From Phycisphaerales bacterium UBA2396 (lineage in GTDB: Bacteria; Planctomycetota; Phycisphaerae; Phycisphaerales; UBA1924), in NCBI GenBank assembly GCA_002343325.1, contig DDSG01000023.1, forward strand, positions 1 through 64,000: 64,000 nucleotides of DNA. The letters run 5' to 3'. Shown in pieces: positions 50,350 through 58,925 of this stretch. Position numbers and translations under genes: made by a program. The notes beneath the pieces are model-generated. The model worked only from the letters and a program-made list of their open reading frames with translations. It was not told the DNA's origin and ran no database searches. Numbering within the stretch: position 1 is the first letter of the stretch; every line of letters starts with the position of its first letter.

Positions 50350-52052
50350 CGCTCAACCTCCGACTTATCCGCCTCGCGCACCGCGGGCTCGCTCGTTCCC
50401 AGATCCCCCTGAATCGTCGGCGCGGGCTTCCCCGCGCTGTGAACCGTCTGCAACACATGACGAACCGCCGGGTCGATCGCCTCCAACGCCGGCTTGGGAT
50501 ACACCCCAAGCCACACGCAGCACACCGCCAGCGGCATCAGCACCGCCACCTCGCGGAACGACAGGTCCCGCGGCAGCACCCCGTGCGAGCCGTCGTGCGA
50601 ATCGTGCCCGTGATCTGCGTGGCCATGATCCCCGTGCCCACCCGGAATCTTCAGCGGGCCCCACACCACCTTCCCCACCATCATCAGGATGTACATCGCC
50701 GCGATGATCATCCCAAGCCCGGCGATCGCCGCGTAGATCGGCCCGAGGTTCCCGCCGATGCTCGCACCGGGCGTCGCATCCCCGGAGATCGTGCACACGC
50801 CGCCCGACCACAACGGCGACGCCTGGAACGTCCCCATCAGACACATGAACTCGCTCACGAAGCCGTTGAGCCCGGGCAGCCCCACCGACGCCATCGCGAA
50901 GAAGACCATGAAGCTCGACCACACCGGCATCCGGGCCGCGAGCCCGCCCAGCTCGCGCATGTCGCGCGTGTGGAACCGCTCGTACACCATCCCGATCAGC
51001 AAGAACAGCCCGCCCGTCGACAGCCCGTGGTTGATCATGTACAACACCGACCCGCGCAGGCCCGTGTTGTTCAGCGCCACCATTCCCAGAATGCAGAACC
51101 CAAGGTGCGCCACCGACGAGTACGCCACCAGCTTCTTCACGTCCTGCTGCACCCAGCAGATCAGACCGCCGTACAGAATCCCCACGATGCAGAGAGTCGC
51201 CATCAGCGGCGCGTACTCCGCGAACGCCAGCGGGGCATACGGCATCGCGAACCGCAGCATCCCGTACGTCCCCAGCTTCAGCAGCACGCCCGCCAGCACC
51301 ACCGACCCGGCCGTCGGAGCCTCCGTGTGCGCCAGCGGCAGCCAGGTGTGCACCGGGAACAAGGGCACCTTCACCGCGAACCCGAGCATCAACGCCAGCA
51401 GCACCCAACCCTGCGTCGACGGCTCAAGCCCCGCCGCGGTCTTCTGAAGCGCCGCGACGTCAAACGTCCACTGCCCGGCGTTCGCCGACGCGTGCGACCA
51501 CGCCACGAACACAAAGCCCGCCAGCGCGACCACCGAACCCACGAACGTGTACAGGAAGAACTTGATCGCCGCCTTGCGACGGTTCGTCGAGCCGTACAGG
51601 CTGATCAGGAAGTACATCGGGATCAGCGTGAACTCAAAGCAGATGTAGAACAGCACCAGGTCCTGCGCCGCGAACACGCCCGTCATCGCCGCCTGGAGCA
51701 CCAGCAGCCACGCGTAGTACGTGCGCTCACGCTCGGTGATCGCCGTGAACGAGCACGCCACGCAGATCGGCCCCAGCAGCAGCGTGAGCAGGATCAGCGC
51801 CATCGAGACCCCGTCCGCGCCCAGCGCGAACTTGATCCCCAGCGCGGGAATCCACTCCGCCTCGCTGGTGAGCTGAGGCGTATCGCTCATCGACCACGGA
51901 AACATCCACGCCGCCGCCGCGCCGAACACGCACGCCAGCAGCGTCCCCGCCAGTGCGATGTGCTTGGCGTTCTTGGCAGGCAGAAAGGCGACCGCCCCTG
52001 CAAAGAGCAGGGGGACCACCATCAGCGCCGCGAGTATCCCGAAACTGTTCAT
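50346..52052 (-). CDS. nuoM: NADH-quinone oxidoreductase subunit M
   Basis: The 568-residue antiporter-like subunit shows the conserved Glu helix (FYICFEFTLIPMYFLI near 141) and FFLYTFVGSVVALAGF. It also has PLFPVHTWLPLAHTEAPTAGSV, in which K, H and E of the proton path can be seen. A histidine-rich cytoplasmic or periplasmic loop (about residues 470-497, DHGHADHGHDSHDGSHG) lies before the last helices; it is not part of the family core. The stop overlaps nuoN and the start overlaps the nuoL stop, both as ATGA. Confidence 0.95.
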   Translation of the reverse strand: MNSFGILAALMVVPLLFAGAVAFLPAKNAKHIALAGTLLACVFGAAAAWMFPWSMSDTPQLTSEAEWIPALGIKFALGADGVSMALILLTLLLGPICVACSFTAITERERTYYAWLLVLQAAMTGVFAAQDLVLFYICFEFTLIPMYFLISLYGSTNRRKAAIKFFLYTFVGSVVALAGFVFVAWSHASANAGQWTFDVAALQKTAAGLEPSTQGWVLLALMLGFAVKVPLFPVHTWLPLAHTEAPTAGSVVLAGVLLKLGTYGMLRFAMPYAPLAFAEYAPLMATLCIVGILYGGLICWVQQDVKKLVAYSSVAHLGFCILGMVALNNTGLRGSVLYMINHGLSTGGLFLLIGMVYERFHTRDMRELGGLAARMPVWSSFMVFFAMASVGLPGLNGFVSEFMCLMGTFQASPLWSGGVCTISGDATPGASIGGNLGPIYAAIAGLGMIIAAMYILMMVGKVVWGPLKIPGGHGDHGHADHGHDSHDGSHGVLPRDLSFREVAVLMPLAVCCVWLGVYPKPALEAIDPAVRHVLQTVHSAGKPAPTIQGDLGTSEPAVREADKSEVER

Positions 52053-54316
52053 GCGAAAGTCACCAGCAGAACGATCACCAGGAAGAGCGCCAAGCCGCCC
52101 GCCATGCCCAACGCATAGCCGTGCAGCACGCCGGACTGCGCCGGACGGATCGACCCGCCCACCGCACGCGGGATGAACCCCGCCAGATCAACCAACCCGT
52201 CCACCACCAGCTTGTCGATCAGGTGGAACACATTCGACAACACCCACAGGGGCTTGCGGATGAGCGCGTCGTACAACTCATCCACCAGCCACTTCCGCTG
52301 CGCCAGACGCGCCACGCCCCCAACCTTCGTCAGCAAGGCATCCGCACGGCTCGTCGCCGCCGACGTCCGCCCCGCGTAGTGCAGCACAAACGCCACCAGA
52401 ATCCCCAGCGCCCCCACCACCGCCGACACGTAGTACATCACCTTGTGCGGGTCCCACCCCAGGAACGTCCCGCCATGCCCCGCCTCGCCCGTCCGGTACG
52501 CCGAGGGAAGCGCCGCCGCATGACCCTTGGCATGCCCGTCGGCCGCCTCGTGATGAACAAACGGCGACTCGTACGCCGCCGACGAGCTGTGCACCATCCC
52601 GCCAACCCAGCCGCCGTGCCCACCGTCCGCGGGCTTGAGGAAGTACGCCCCGGCCGCCGCGATCGTCGCGACCGTCAGAATCGCCAGCACCGTGTTGATC
52701 GCCCACCCCGGCGCGTGCGGGTGGAACTCGTGCGAGCCGTGCCCATGGCCGTTCCCATGCCCGTCCGCGTGTCCGTGACCACCGTGGTCGCCCGCGTGCC
52801 CATGCCCGTCGCCATGCCCGTGGTCATCGTGCGCGTGGACCTCGTCGCCCGGCTCAAAGTGCTTCGGACCAACAAACACGCGGAAGAAGACGCGGAACGT
52901 GTAGTACGCCGTCAGCCCCGCCGTCAGCAGCAGCACCCAGCCGATCCCCGCCATGCCGGGCGTCGTAAACGCCTCGGCCAGGATCATGTCCTTCGAGAAG
53001 TACCCCGCCGTAAACGGGAACCCCGCGAGGTTCAAACACCCGACGAACATCGCGATCCCGACGATCCCCCAACCCTTCATGAACGCGACGCCCGACAGCT
53101 TCCGCAGATCAAGCTGCCCCGCGAACCCGTGCATCACCGCACCGCACGAGAGGAACAGCATCGCCTTGAAGAACGCGTGCGTGAAGACGTGGAACGCCGC
53201 CCCCGTCGACGCCAGCACGCCCAGCCCGGCGAACATGTACCCGAGCTGGCTCACGGTCGAATACGCCATGATCCGCTTGATGTCGAACTGCGCCATCCCG
53301 ATTGTCGCCGCCAGGAACGCCGTCAGCGTTCCCACCCACGCCACGATCGGCAGCGCCCACTCGCTCAGCAGGAACAGGGGGTATGTCCGCGCGATCAGGT
53401 ACACCCCCGCCGTCACCATCGTCGCCGCGTGGATCAGCGCCGACACGGGCGTCGGGCCTTCCATCGCGTCGGGCAGCCACACGTACAGCGGCAACTGCGC
53501 CGACTTGCCGAACGCCCCCACCATCAGCAGCAGGGGGATCACCTTCACCATCGTCGGGATGTCGCCGTACCGTCCTTCCGACATCGCCGCGAGGTAAGGC
53601 TTGGCCTTCTCGAAAATCACCGTGTACTCGATGCTCCCGAAGTGCACGAACGTCAGCATGATCCCAAGGGCGAGCCCAAGGTCGCCGATGCGGTTCATGA
53701 TGAACGCCTTCTTCGCCGCCGCCACCGCGCTGGGCTTCTTGTAGAAGTACCCGATCAGCAGGTACGAACACAGGCCCACGCCCTCCCAACCCAGATACAG
53801 CAGCAGCAGGTTGTCGCCCATCACCAGGCATGCCATGCTGAACACGAACAGGCAGAACGCCACGAAGAACCGGCAATACCCGGTCCCCACGTCGTGGCTC
53901 ATGTACTCGCTCGCGTAGAGCGCGATGAGCGTTGCCAGCCCGGTGACAAACAGCATCCACAGCAGCGTCAGGTTGTCGATGTAGAACGAGAAGTTCGCCA
54001 CAAACGACGCCTTCCCGCCTGAGACCGGCGCGTCCGACCAGTGGAACGTGATCCACTCGAACGCGTGCGCGATCTTCACGCCCCCGTCGAACCCGGCGTA
54101 CGTCGCCGCCACCGCCACAAAGCTCCCCGCCAGACAGCCGACGCTGATCCACGCGGGCAGCTTGCTCTTGACCCGGAAGATCGCGCACAGGGTGCACAGC
54201 GCCACGCCCAGCAGCGTCAGCACCGGCACAAGCATCATGAGCCCCGCCCCGTGCGACACCTGCCCGCCCGCCGCCGGGCTCGTCATCGCCGAAAGCATGT
54301 CCGCCAGCATCGTCAT
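52049..54316 (-). CDS. nuoL: NADH-quinone oxidoreductase subunit L, with His-rich insertion
   Basis: The 755-residue antiporter-like subunit has the core marks LLLYLGWEGVGLCSYLLIGYF, KAFIMNRIGDLGL, QLPLYVWLPDAMEGPTPVSALIHAA and the long C-terminal lateral helix region. A ~45-residue loop near residues 490-535 is almost half histidine (HDDHGHGDGHGHAGDHGGHG and on). A second loop (residues ~565-610) also has several His. Typical NuoL is ~610-660 residues. I place the start at 54316, where GAGGA lies eight bases upstream; the 21 codons above it overlap nuoK. It follows nuoK by 41 bp. Confidence 0.95.
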   Translation of the reverse strand: MTMLADMLSAMTSPAAGGQVSHGAGLMMLVPVLTLLGVALCTLCAIFRVKSKLPAWISVGCLAGSFVAVAATYAGFDGGVKIAHAFEWITFHWSDAPVSGGKASFVANFSFYIDNLTLLWMLFVTGLATLIALYASEYMSHDVGTGYCRFFVAFCLFVFSMACLVMGDNLLLLYLGWEGVGLCSYLLIGYFYKKPSAVAAAKKAFIMNRIGDLGLALGIMLTFVHFGSIEYTVIFEKAKPYLAAMSEGRYGDIPTMVKVIPLLLMVGAFGKSAQLPLYVWLPDAMEGPTPVSALIHAATMVTAGVYLIARTYPLFLLSEWALPIVAWVGTLTAFLAATIGMAQFDIKRIMAYSTVSQLGYMFAGLGVLASTGAAFHVFTHAFFKAMLFLSCGAVMHGFAGQLDLRKLSGVAFMKGWGIVGIAMFVGCLNLAGFPFTAGYFSKDMILAEAFTTPGMAGIGWVLLLTAGLTAYYTFRVFFRVFVGPKHFEPGDEVHAHDDHGHGDGHGHAGDHGGHGHADGHGNGHGHGSHEFHPHAPGWAINTVLAILTVATIAAAGAYFLKPADGGHGGWVGGMVHSSSAAYESPFVHHEAADGHAKGHAAALPSAYRTGEAGHGGTFLGWDPHKVMYYVSAVVGALGILVAFVLHYAGRTSAATSRADALLTKVGGVARLAQRKWLVDELYDALIRKPLWVLSNVFHLIDKLVVDGLVDLAGFIPRAVGGSIRPAQSGVLHGYALGMAGGLALFLVIVLLVTFA

Positions 54317-54357
54317 CTCGACATTCCTCGGGGCGTCGCCGTCCGCCCTGCGATCGA

Positions 54358-54705
54358 TCAGCCCTTGAGTTCCTGCCACGCCTCAGCCGAAAGCGTCTCA
54401 CGCTTGCGGAACAGCAGCACCACCAGCGCCAGCGCCATCGCCGCTTCCGCCGCCGCCACCGTCACCACGAAAATCACCAGGCTCTGCCCGGTGTAATCAA
54501 GCCAGAAACGCCCGAACGCGATCGCCGCGATCCCCGCCGCCAGGAACATCAGTTCCGTGCACAGGAACATCACGATCAGGTTCCGACGCGTCAGAAACCC
54601 GATCACCCCGATCACGAACATCGCCGCCGCCACAAACAGGTAGTGCGCCAGCGTCGCCTCGTGCATCGCCACCGGATGACCGGCCTGCGCCAAGAGCCAC
54701 ATCAT
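54358..54705 (-). CDS. nuoK: NADH-quinone oxidoreductase subunit K
   Basis: The 115-residue protein has three membrane helices and the buried glutamates of NuoK (MFLCTELMFLAAGI and VVTVAAAEAAMALALVVLLF). LAHYLFVAAAMFVIGVIGF precedes them and FRKRETLSAEAWQELKG ends it. It is the standard length with a ~10-residue N-terminal extension. The ATG overlaps the nuoJ stop (ATGA). Confidence 0.95.
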   Translation of the reverse strand: MMWLLAQAGHPVAMHEATLAHYLFVAAAMFVIGVIGFLTRRNLIVMFLCTELMFLAAGIAAIAFGRFWLDYTGQSLVIFVVTVAAAEAAMALALVVLLFRKRETLSAEAWQELKG

Positions 54706-55697
54706 GCCGCTCCTCCCTCGCCCGGCTCACCCGCCAACCGGTGCGCCTGCTGCTTCTTCAGTTCCTCATCCAACTCGACCTGCTTGCGGCTCAGCACCAC
54801 CGCACCCAGCATCGCCATCAGCAGCACCACGCCCGCGATCTCGATCGAACCCGGATGATCCCGCAGCAGATTGAACCCCACGCTCTCCACGTTCTTGGGC
54901 ATGAACCCCGCCGGAATCGCCACCCGCTCCGTGCCGCCGCTCGCCCTCACCACCCCGATCGTGCCCCCGGCCAAGTCAACATCCGCCGCACCATCCTCCG
55001 AAACCACCACCTTGTCCCCATCCTTCAGCAACCCCGCCCGGCGAAGCTCCTGCTCCACCCGGCGAGGCATGTCCGCGAGGATCGCCGTCTCACGCTCCAC
55101 CACGCCAACCGAAAGTGGGTGTTTCGTCAGCCCACTCGTCGCCGAGACGCTGCCGGGCAGTTCCGAGGCACCGCGGAACGCGAACGCCGTAAGGGTCGCC
55201 AGCAGCAGGAATCCGACCACCGACGCCGCGATCGGCTCGCGGGCCGAAATGTCGTATTCCTGCTCGCCCTTGTCGGTTTCTTCGCTGGCGCTCTGGCTGG
55301 CCAGCATGATCACGAACAGGTAGGTAATCAGGATCGCGCCCGCGTAAACGATGATCAGGGCGAACGCCATAAACTCCGCAGAGAGAACGAGATACAGGCC
55401 GGCGGATGCGATGATCGTCAGAATGAAGTAGAGCGCGGCGTACACCGGCTTGGGGTGGGTAATCACCCGTACCGCCGAGCCGAGCGCCACCGCGGCAAAG
55501 ATATAGAAGTACACATTGGGGCGATGCTCAGGATTCTTGAGCGTCAGCGCCAGCACCACCACGCCCGCCGCGAGCCCCGCGACCGCCGCACCCACGACCT
55601 GGGGCGTCAGCCCTCGCCGCGGCAACGCGAGGCACACACCCACCGCGCCCAGAGCGCACATCGCCAGCAAAAGCACCGGATGTATCAGACTTTCCAC
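54702..55697 (-). CDS. nuoJ: NADH-quinone oxidoreductase subunit J
   Basis: The ~331-residue protein carries the NuoJ core of five helices, with the pi-bulge segment FMAFALIIVYAGAILITYLFVIML. A ~140-residue soluble region follows (ETAILADMPRRVEQELRRAG, VVVSEDGAADVDLAGG), then a last helix (GSIEIAGVVLLMAMLGAVVLS). Two extra helices precede the core. The soluble insert is not usual in NuoJ (typically ~165-200 residues). I use the GTG at 55697 (VESLIHPVLLL) because it begins just before the first helix; the open frame goes further up without membrane character. It is the first complex I gene of this block. Confidence 0.85.
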   Translation of the reverse strand: MESLIHPVLLLAMCALGAVGVCLALPRRGLTPQVVGAAVAGLAAGVVVLALTLKNPEHRPNVYFYIFAAVALGSAVRVITHPKPVYAALYFILTIIASAGLYLVLSAEFMAFALIIVYAGAILITYLFVIMLASQSASEETDKGEQEYDISAREPIAASVVGFLLLATLTAFAFRGASELPGSVSATSGLTKHPLSVGVVERETAILADMPRRVEQELRRAGLLKDGDKVVVSEDGAADVDLAGGTIGVVRASGGTERVAIPAGFMPKNVESVGFNLLRDHPGSIEIAGVVLLMAMLGAVVLSRKQVELDEELKKQQAHRLAGEPGEGGAA

Positions 55698-55923
55698 GGG
55701 TACTCGCCACGTTGCGGCCCGAGGCGTCCCTCGGAACCACCGACCTCGAACCCTCGCAAGCCGCATCGGCGGCCCGCGCCCACAGAACGCCCCACGGCAC
55801 AAACGCCCCGCCCCAACCCCTTCCCAACCCTCACCTCCCCCGACCGCCAAGGCCGAGAGGATAGTTTGGGTGGCTACCCGCTTCAACCGAGCGCACGACC
55901 CGGAAGGCGCACCGCCCGGTACG

Positions 55924-56619
55924 ATGGACCCGATGTCCACCGCCGCCGCAATCTCGATCGACCCCAACCGCGCGGTCGGGTGGCGACGTTGGCTCCCCAA
56001 CGCCATCACGCTCTCGCGCCTGGTCCTTTCCCTCGTCTTCTTCATCCAACTGGCTCTGTGGACCACACCCCAGACCTGGACCGGGGGCCCCAGCGACACG
56101 ATGCCCACCTGGCGCCTCTGGCTCGCCGCCGCATGCTTCGGGCTCGCCGCCCTCACCGACGCGCTCGACGGCTACCTCGCCCGCCGATGGGGCGCCATCA
56201 CCCGATTCGGGCGCATCATGGATCCCTTCGCCGACAAAATCCTCGTCATCGGCGCCTTTGTCATGCTCGCCGGCCCCCAGTTCGCTCTCGTCCGACCCGA
56301 CGGCGCCTCTCTACAGCTCAGCGGCATCGAGCCCTGGATGGTCGTTGTGATGCTCGGGCGGGAGTTGCTCGTCACCTCCATCCGTGCCGTGCTCGAGGCC
56401 GAGGGACAGGACTTCTCCGCCAACTTCACCGGCAAACTCAAAATGGTCCTCCAGTCGCTGGTCATCCCCCTCGTCATCGTCGTGCCCGCACTCACCGACT
56501 GCGCCCCCGGCTCTGCGGGCAGACACCTCATCGACTGGGCCGTCTGGATTACCGTCGCCGCCACCCTCGCCAGCGGACTCCCCTACCTCATCCGCGGCAG
56601 CACCGCGTTCCGACACTAA
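55924..56619 (+). CDS. pgsA: CDP-diacylglycerol-glycerol-3-phosphate 3-phosphatidyltransferase
   Basis: The ~231-residue membrane enzyme makes phosphatidylglycerol phosphate. The CDP-alcohol phosphotransferase motif D-G-x2-A-R-x8-G-x3-D-x3-D is complete in TDALDGYLARRWGAITRFG and RIMDPFADK (about residues 80-107). About five helices are seen. The start may be 55924 or the ATG at 55933; neither has a strong ribosome site. pgpA follows 3 bp after the stop, so the two successive steps of phosphatidylglycerol synthesis are in one operon. nuoJ is divergent, 226 bp away. Confidence 0.9.
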   Translation: MDPMSTAAAISIDPNRAVGWRRWLPNAITLSRLVLSLVFFIQLALWTTPQTWTGGPSDTMPTWRLWLAAACFGLAALTDALDGYLARRWGAITRFGRIMDPFADKILVIGAFVMLAGPQFALVRPDGASLQLSGIEPWMVVVMLGRELLVTSIRAVLEAEGQDFSANFTGKLKMVLQSLVIPLVIVVPALTDCAPGSAGRHLIDWAVWITVAATLASGLPYLIRGSTAFRH

Positions 56620-56622
56620 CCC

Positions 56623-57108
56623 ATGCACCACGAACTCCGCTGGATCACCGTGCTCGGCCTCGGCCACAAGCGCCCCGCCCCGGGCACTTGGGGATCACTC
56701 CCCCCCGTTCTCCTCATCTGCATCCTCACCCTCTCGGGCCTGGGCCCCCACGCCCACCCCCGGCTCTGCACCCTCCTGCTCGCCGTCAACTTCCTCTGGG
56801 CCTGCACGGGGTGCATCCTCCAGGGTGATCAGGCCGAGGCCCGCTGGCGAAAGGACCCCAGCCAGGCCGTCGCCGACGAGACCGCCGGCCAGTGCATCCC
56901 TCTGCTGATCATCCCACTTCTGCCAGCGTGCGCACACCCCTGGTGGCTCATCGGCGGCGCGTTCCTGCTTTTCCGACTCGCCGACATCGCCAAGCCACCA
57001 CCCGCGCGAGGGTTGCAGAGACTCCCCGCGGGGTGGGGCATCCTGATCGATGATCTGATTGCCGGCGTCTACGCCGCCGCCGCCCTGGCTCTCCTCGCAT
57101 TCTTGTGA
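56623..57108 (+). CDS. pgpA: Phosphatidylglycerophosphatase A
   Basis: The 161-residue membrane enzyme removes the phosphate from phosphatidylglycerol phosphate. PgpA motifs are GLGHKRPAPGTWGSLPPV, the Asp/Glu site KDPSQAVADETAGQ (about 85-98), FRLADIAKPPPARGLQRL and the C-terminal GWGILIDDLIAG. About four helices are seen. It follows pgsA by 3 bp, the enzyme that makes its substrate. A palindromic stem follows the stop. Confidence 0.92.
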   Translation: MHHELRWITVLGLGHKRPAPGTWGSLPPVLLICILTLSGLGPHAHPRLCTLLLAVNFLWACTGCILQGDQAEARWRKDPSQAVADETAGQCIPLLIIPLLPACAHPWWLIGGAFLLFRLADIAKPPPARGLQRLPAGWGILIDDLIAGVYAAAALALLAFL

Positions 57109-57113
57109 GGATT

Positions 57114-57132
57114 CGACCCGAGACTCGGGTCG
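57114..57132 (+). terminator. Stem-loop after pgpA, weak terminator candidate
   Basis: CGACCCGA pairs with TCGGGTCG around a 3-base loop, 5 bp after the pgpA stop. No T run follows, so it may stop or stabilise the mRNA only weakly. The rest of the gap up to 57315 holds nothing I recognise. Confidence 0.35.
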
Positions 57133-57315
57133 CACGCGCACGAACCGTGATCCTGTCGCTCTCTCCTGCGGTGTAGAACCACGGCGGTCACCGCCACTCC
57201 CTCCTCGTGGCCCATAGGGCGGCCGGGCCAGGTCGTTGCTTTGCCTCTCCTCGGGTAACGACGGGCCCGGCGCTCTCTTTCTGCGCCCCCCACCCGCCCA
57301 CACCGCCCAACTCGG

Positions 57316-58875
57316 TTACAGCTTCCGGTCCAGCAGCCTGTACTGCACGGCCTCGGACACATGCTCGACATCCAGCCCCTCGGCGCCCGCCAAGTCCGCG
57401 ATGGTGCGCGCCACGCGACGGATCTTGTCGTACGCCCGCGCCGACAACCCCAATTCGGTCAGCGCTTGTCCCAGCAGTGTTCTCGCCGCGTCGCTCATCG
57501 GCGCCCACTGATCGAGCTGTTTCCCGCTGAGCCTTGAGTTGGGCGTGGTCGCACCCTGCCTGGACATCTGCGCGGTCCGGCAGCGCAGGACGTCCTCGCG
57601 GATGACCGCCGTCGAACTTCCTCGCGGAGCGCTCGACAGCTCCTTGAACGGCACCGCCGGGGCCTCGACGTGCACGTCGATCCGGTCCAGCAGCGGCCCG
57701 GAGAGCTTGGACAGATATCGCTCCATCGCCCGGCGCCCGACTTCCCCGGCCTCGAGATGCCCTTTGGGCGTGGGGTTCATCGCGGCGACGAGCATGAAGT
57801 TCGCCGGAAAGCGCACGGACGTATGGCTTCGGGCGATGGTGACCTCATGATCTTCCATCGGCTGGCGCAGTGTCTCCAGCACGTCGCGGGGGAATTCGGG
57901 GAGTTCATCGAGGAAGAGCACGCCCCGGTGCGCGAGGCTGATCTCGCCGGGCCTGGGCACCTGCCCGCCGCCGACCACGGCGGGCGGACTGGCGGTGTGA
58001 TGCGGCGAGCGGACAGGCCGACTGGAAATCAGGCCCACTCCGGGCGGGAGCAACCCGGCGGCGGAGTAGATCCGAGTGATCTCGATGGCTTCCTCGGGTG
58101 TCAGCGGGGGCAGCACGCCGGGCAAGGCCTTGGCCATCATGGTCTTGCCGGTTCCCGCGGGGCCCAGCATGAGAATGTTGTGCGAGCCGGCGGCCGCGAT
58201 GGTGATGGCACGCTTGACGCCCTCTTGTCCGCGGATCTCGGCGAAGTCGATGGGGGCTGGGGTGGTGCGGAGCAGCGACTCGACGTCGGTGGCGGGGAAG
58301 GGCGCGGCGTCGAGCCGCCCGGACAGGAGGCCGACGACTTCCGTGAGCGTGCGCACGCCGTAGACACTCAGGCCCGACACCACGGCGGCCTCGGGCGCGT
58401 TCTCGCTGGGGAGGACGATGCCCGCGGCGCCGCGCTGGCGAGCCATGGAGGCAAGGGCGATGGCGCCCTTGATGGGGCGAAGCCTGCCGTCGAGCGCGAC
58501 CTCGCCCGCAAAGACCAGACGCCGATGATCGAGCCCGGGCGGATCGGGGCTGGCCAGTGAGCCCCGGCGTGGGAGGGCGGAGGGGATGATGCCCTGCACG
58601 ATGAGGAGCCCGACGGCGATGGGCAGGTCGTAGACGGGGCCTTCCTTGCGCACGTCGGCGGGGGCAAGGTTGATCAGCACCCGTCCGCGAGGCCAGGCGT
58701 AACCGGTGTTCGAGAGGGCGGCCGCGACGCGCTCCAGCGATTCCTTGACGGCGGCATCGGGCAGACCGACCACAGTGCCCGGCTTGTTCTCGGAGGCGTC
58801 GTCGTAATCGACTTCGACCTCGCAGGGCAGGGCCTCGATCCCATGGAGCAAGTAGGATTGGACGCGGGCAAGCAT
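57316..58875 (-). CDS. comM: YifB/ComM family Mg-chelatase-like AAA+ ATPase
   Basis: The 519-residue protein has the ComM N-terminal Lon-like fold (MLARVQSYLLHGIEALPCEV, GLPDAAVKESLERV, GRVLINLAPADVRKEG). The AAA+ centre has Walker A LGPAGTGKTMMA (near 228), Walker B GVLFLDELPEF (near 305) and the SVRFPANFMLVAAMNP sensor. The Mg-chelatase C-terminal helices end with SARAYDKIRRVARTIADL. In competent bacteria ComM is a hexameric helicase that extends heteroduplex joining in transformation. The ATG at 58875 begins at the family N-terminus. The four-cysteine zinc site of many relatives is reduced (only C-R-T in LRCRTAQM). Confidence 0.92.
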   Translation of the reverse strand: MLARVQSYLLHGIEALPCEVEVDYDDASENKPGTVVGLPDAAVKESLERVAAALSNTGYAWPRGRVLINLAPADVRKEGPVYDLPIAVGLLIVQGIIPSALPRRGSLASPDPPGLDHRRLVFAGEVALDGRLRPIKGAIALASMARQRGAAGIVLPSENAPEAAVVSGLSVYGVRTLTEVVGLLSGRLDAAPFPATDVESLLRTTPAPIDFAEIRGQEGVKRAITIAAAGSHNILMLGPAGTGKTMMAKALPGVLPPLTPEEAIEITRIYSAAGLLPPGVGLISSRPVRSPHHTASPPAVVGGGQVPRPGEISLAHRGVLFLDELPEFPRDVLETLRQPMEDHEVTIARSHTSVRFPANFMLVAAMNPTPKGHLEAGEVGRRAMERYLSKLSGPLLDRIDVHVEAPAVPFKELSSAPRGSSTAVIREDVLRCRTAQMSRQGATTPNSRLSGKQLDQWAPMSDAARTLLGQALTELGLSARAYDKIRRVARTIADLAGAEGLDVEHVSEAVQYRLLDRKL

Positions 58876-58925
58876 GGCCGGGAAAGAGCATACCGAACAC
58901 AGCGCGATCACGCGTGGGAGCAATG

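Noticed and set aside
47527..54022. Very long rightward open frames (961, 559 and 689 codons) opposite nuoL, nuoM, nuoN and pepF
   Set aside because: The leftward frames encode clear complex I subunits and a peptidase. The opposite frames are Arg/His-rich artefacts.
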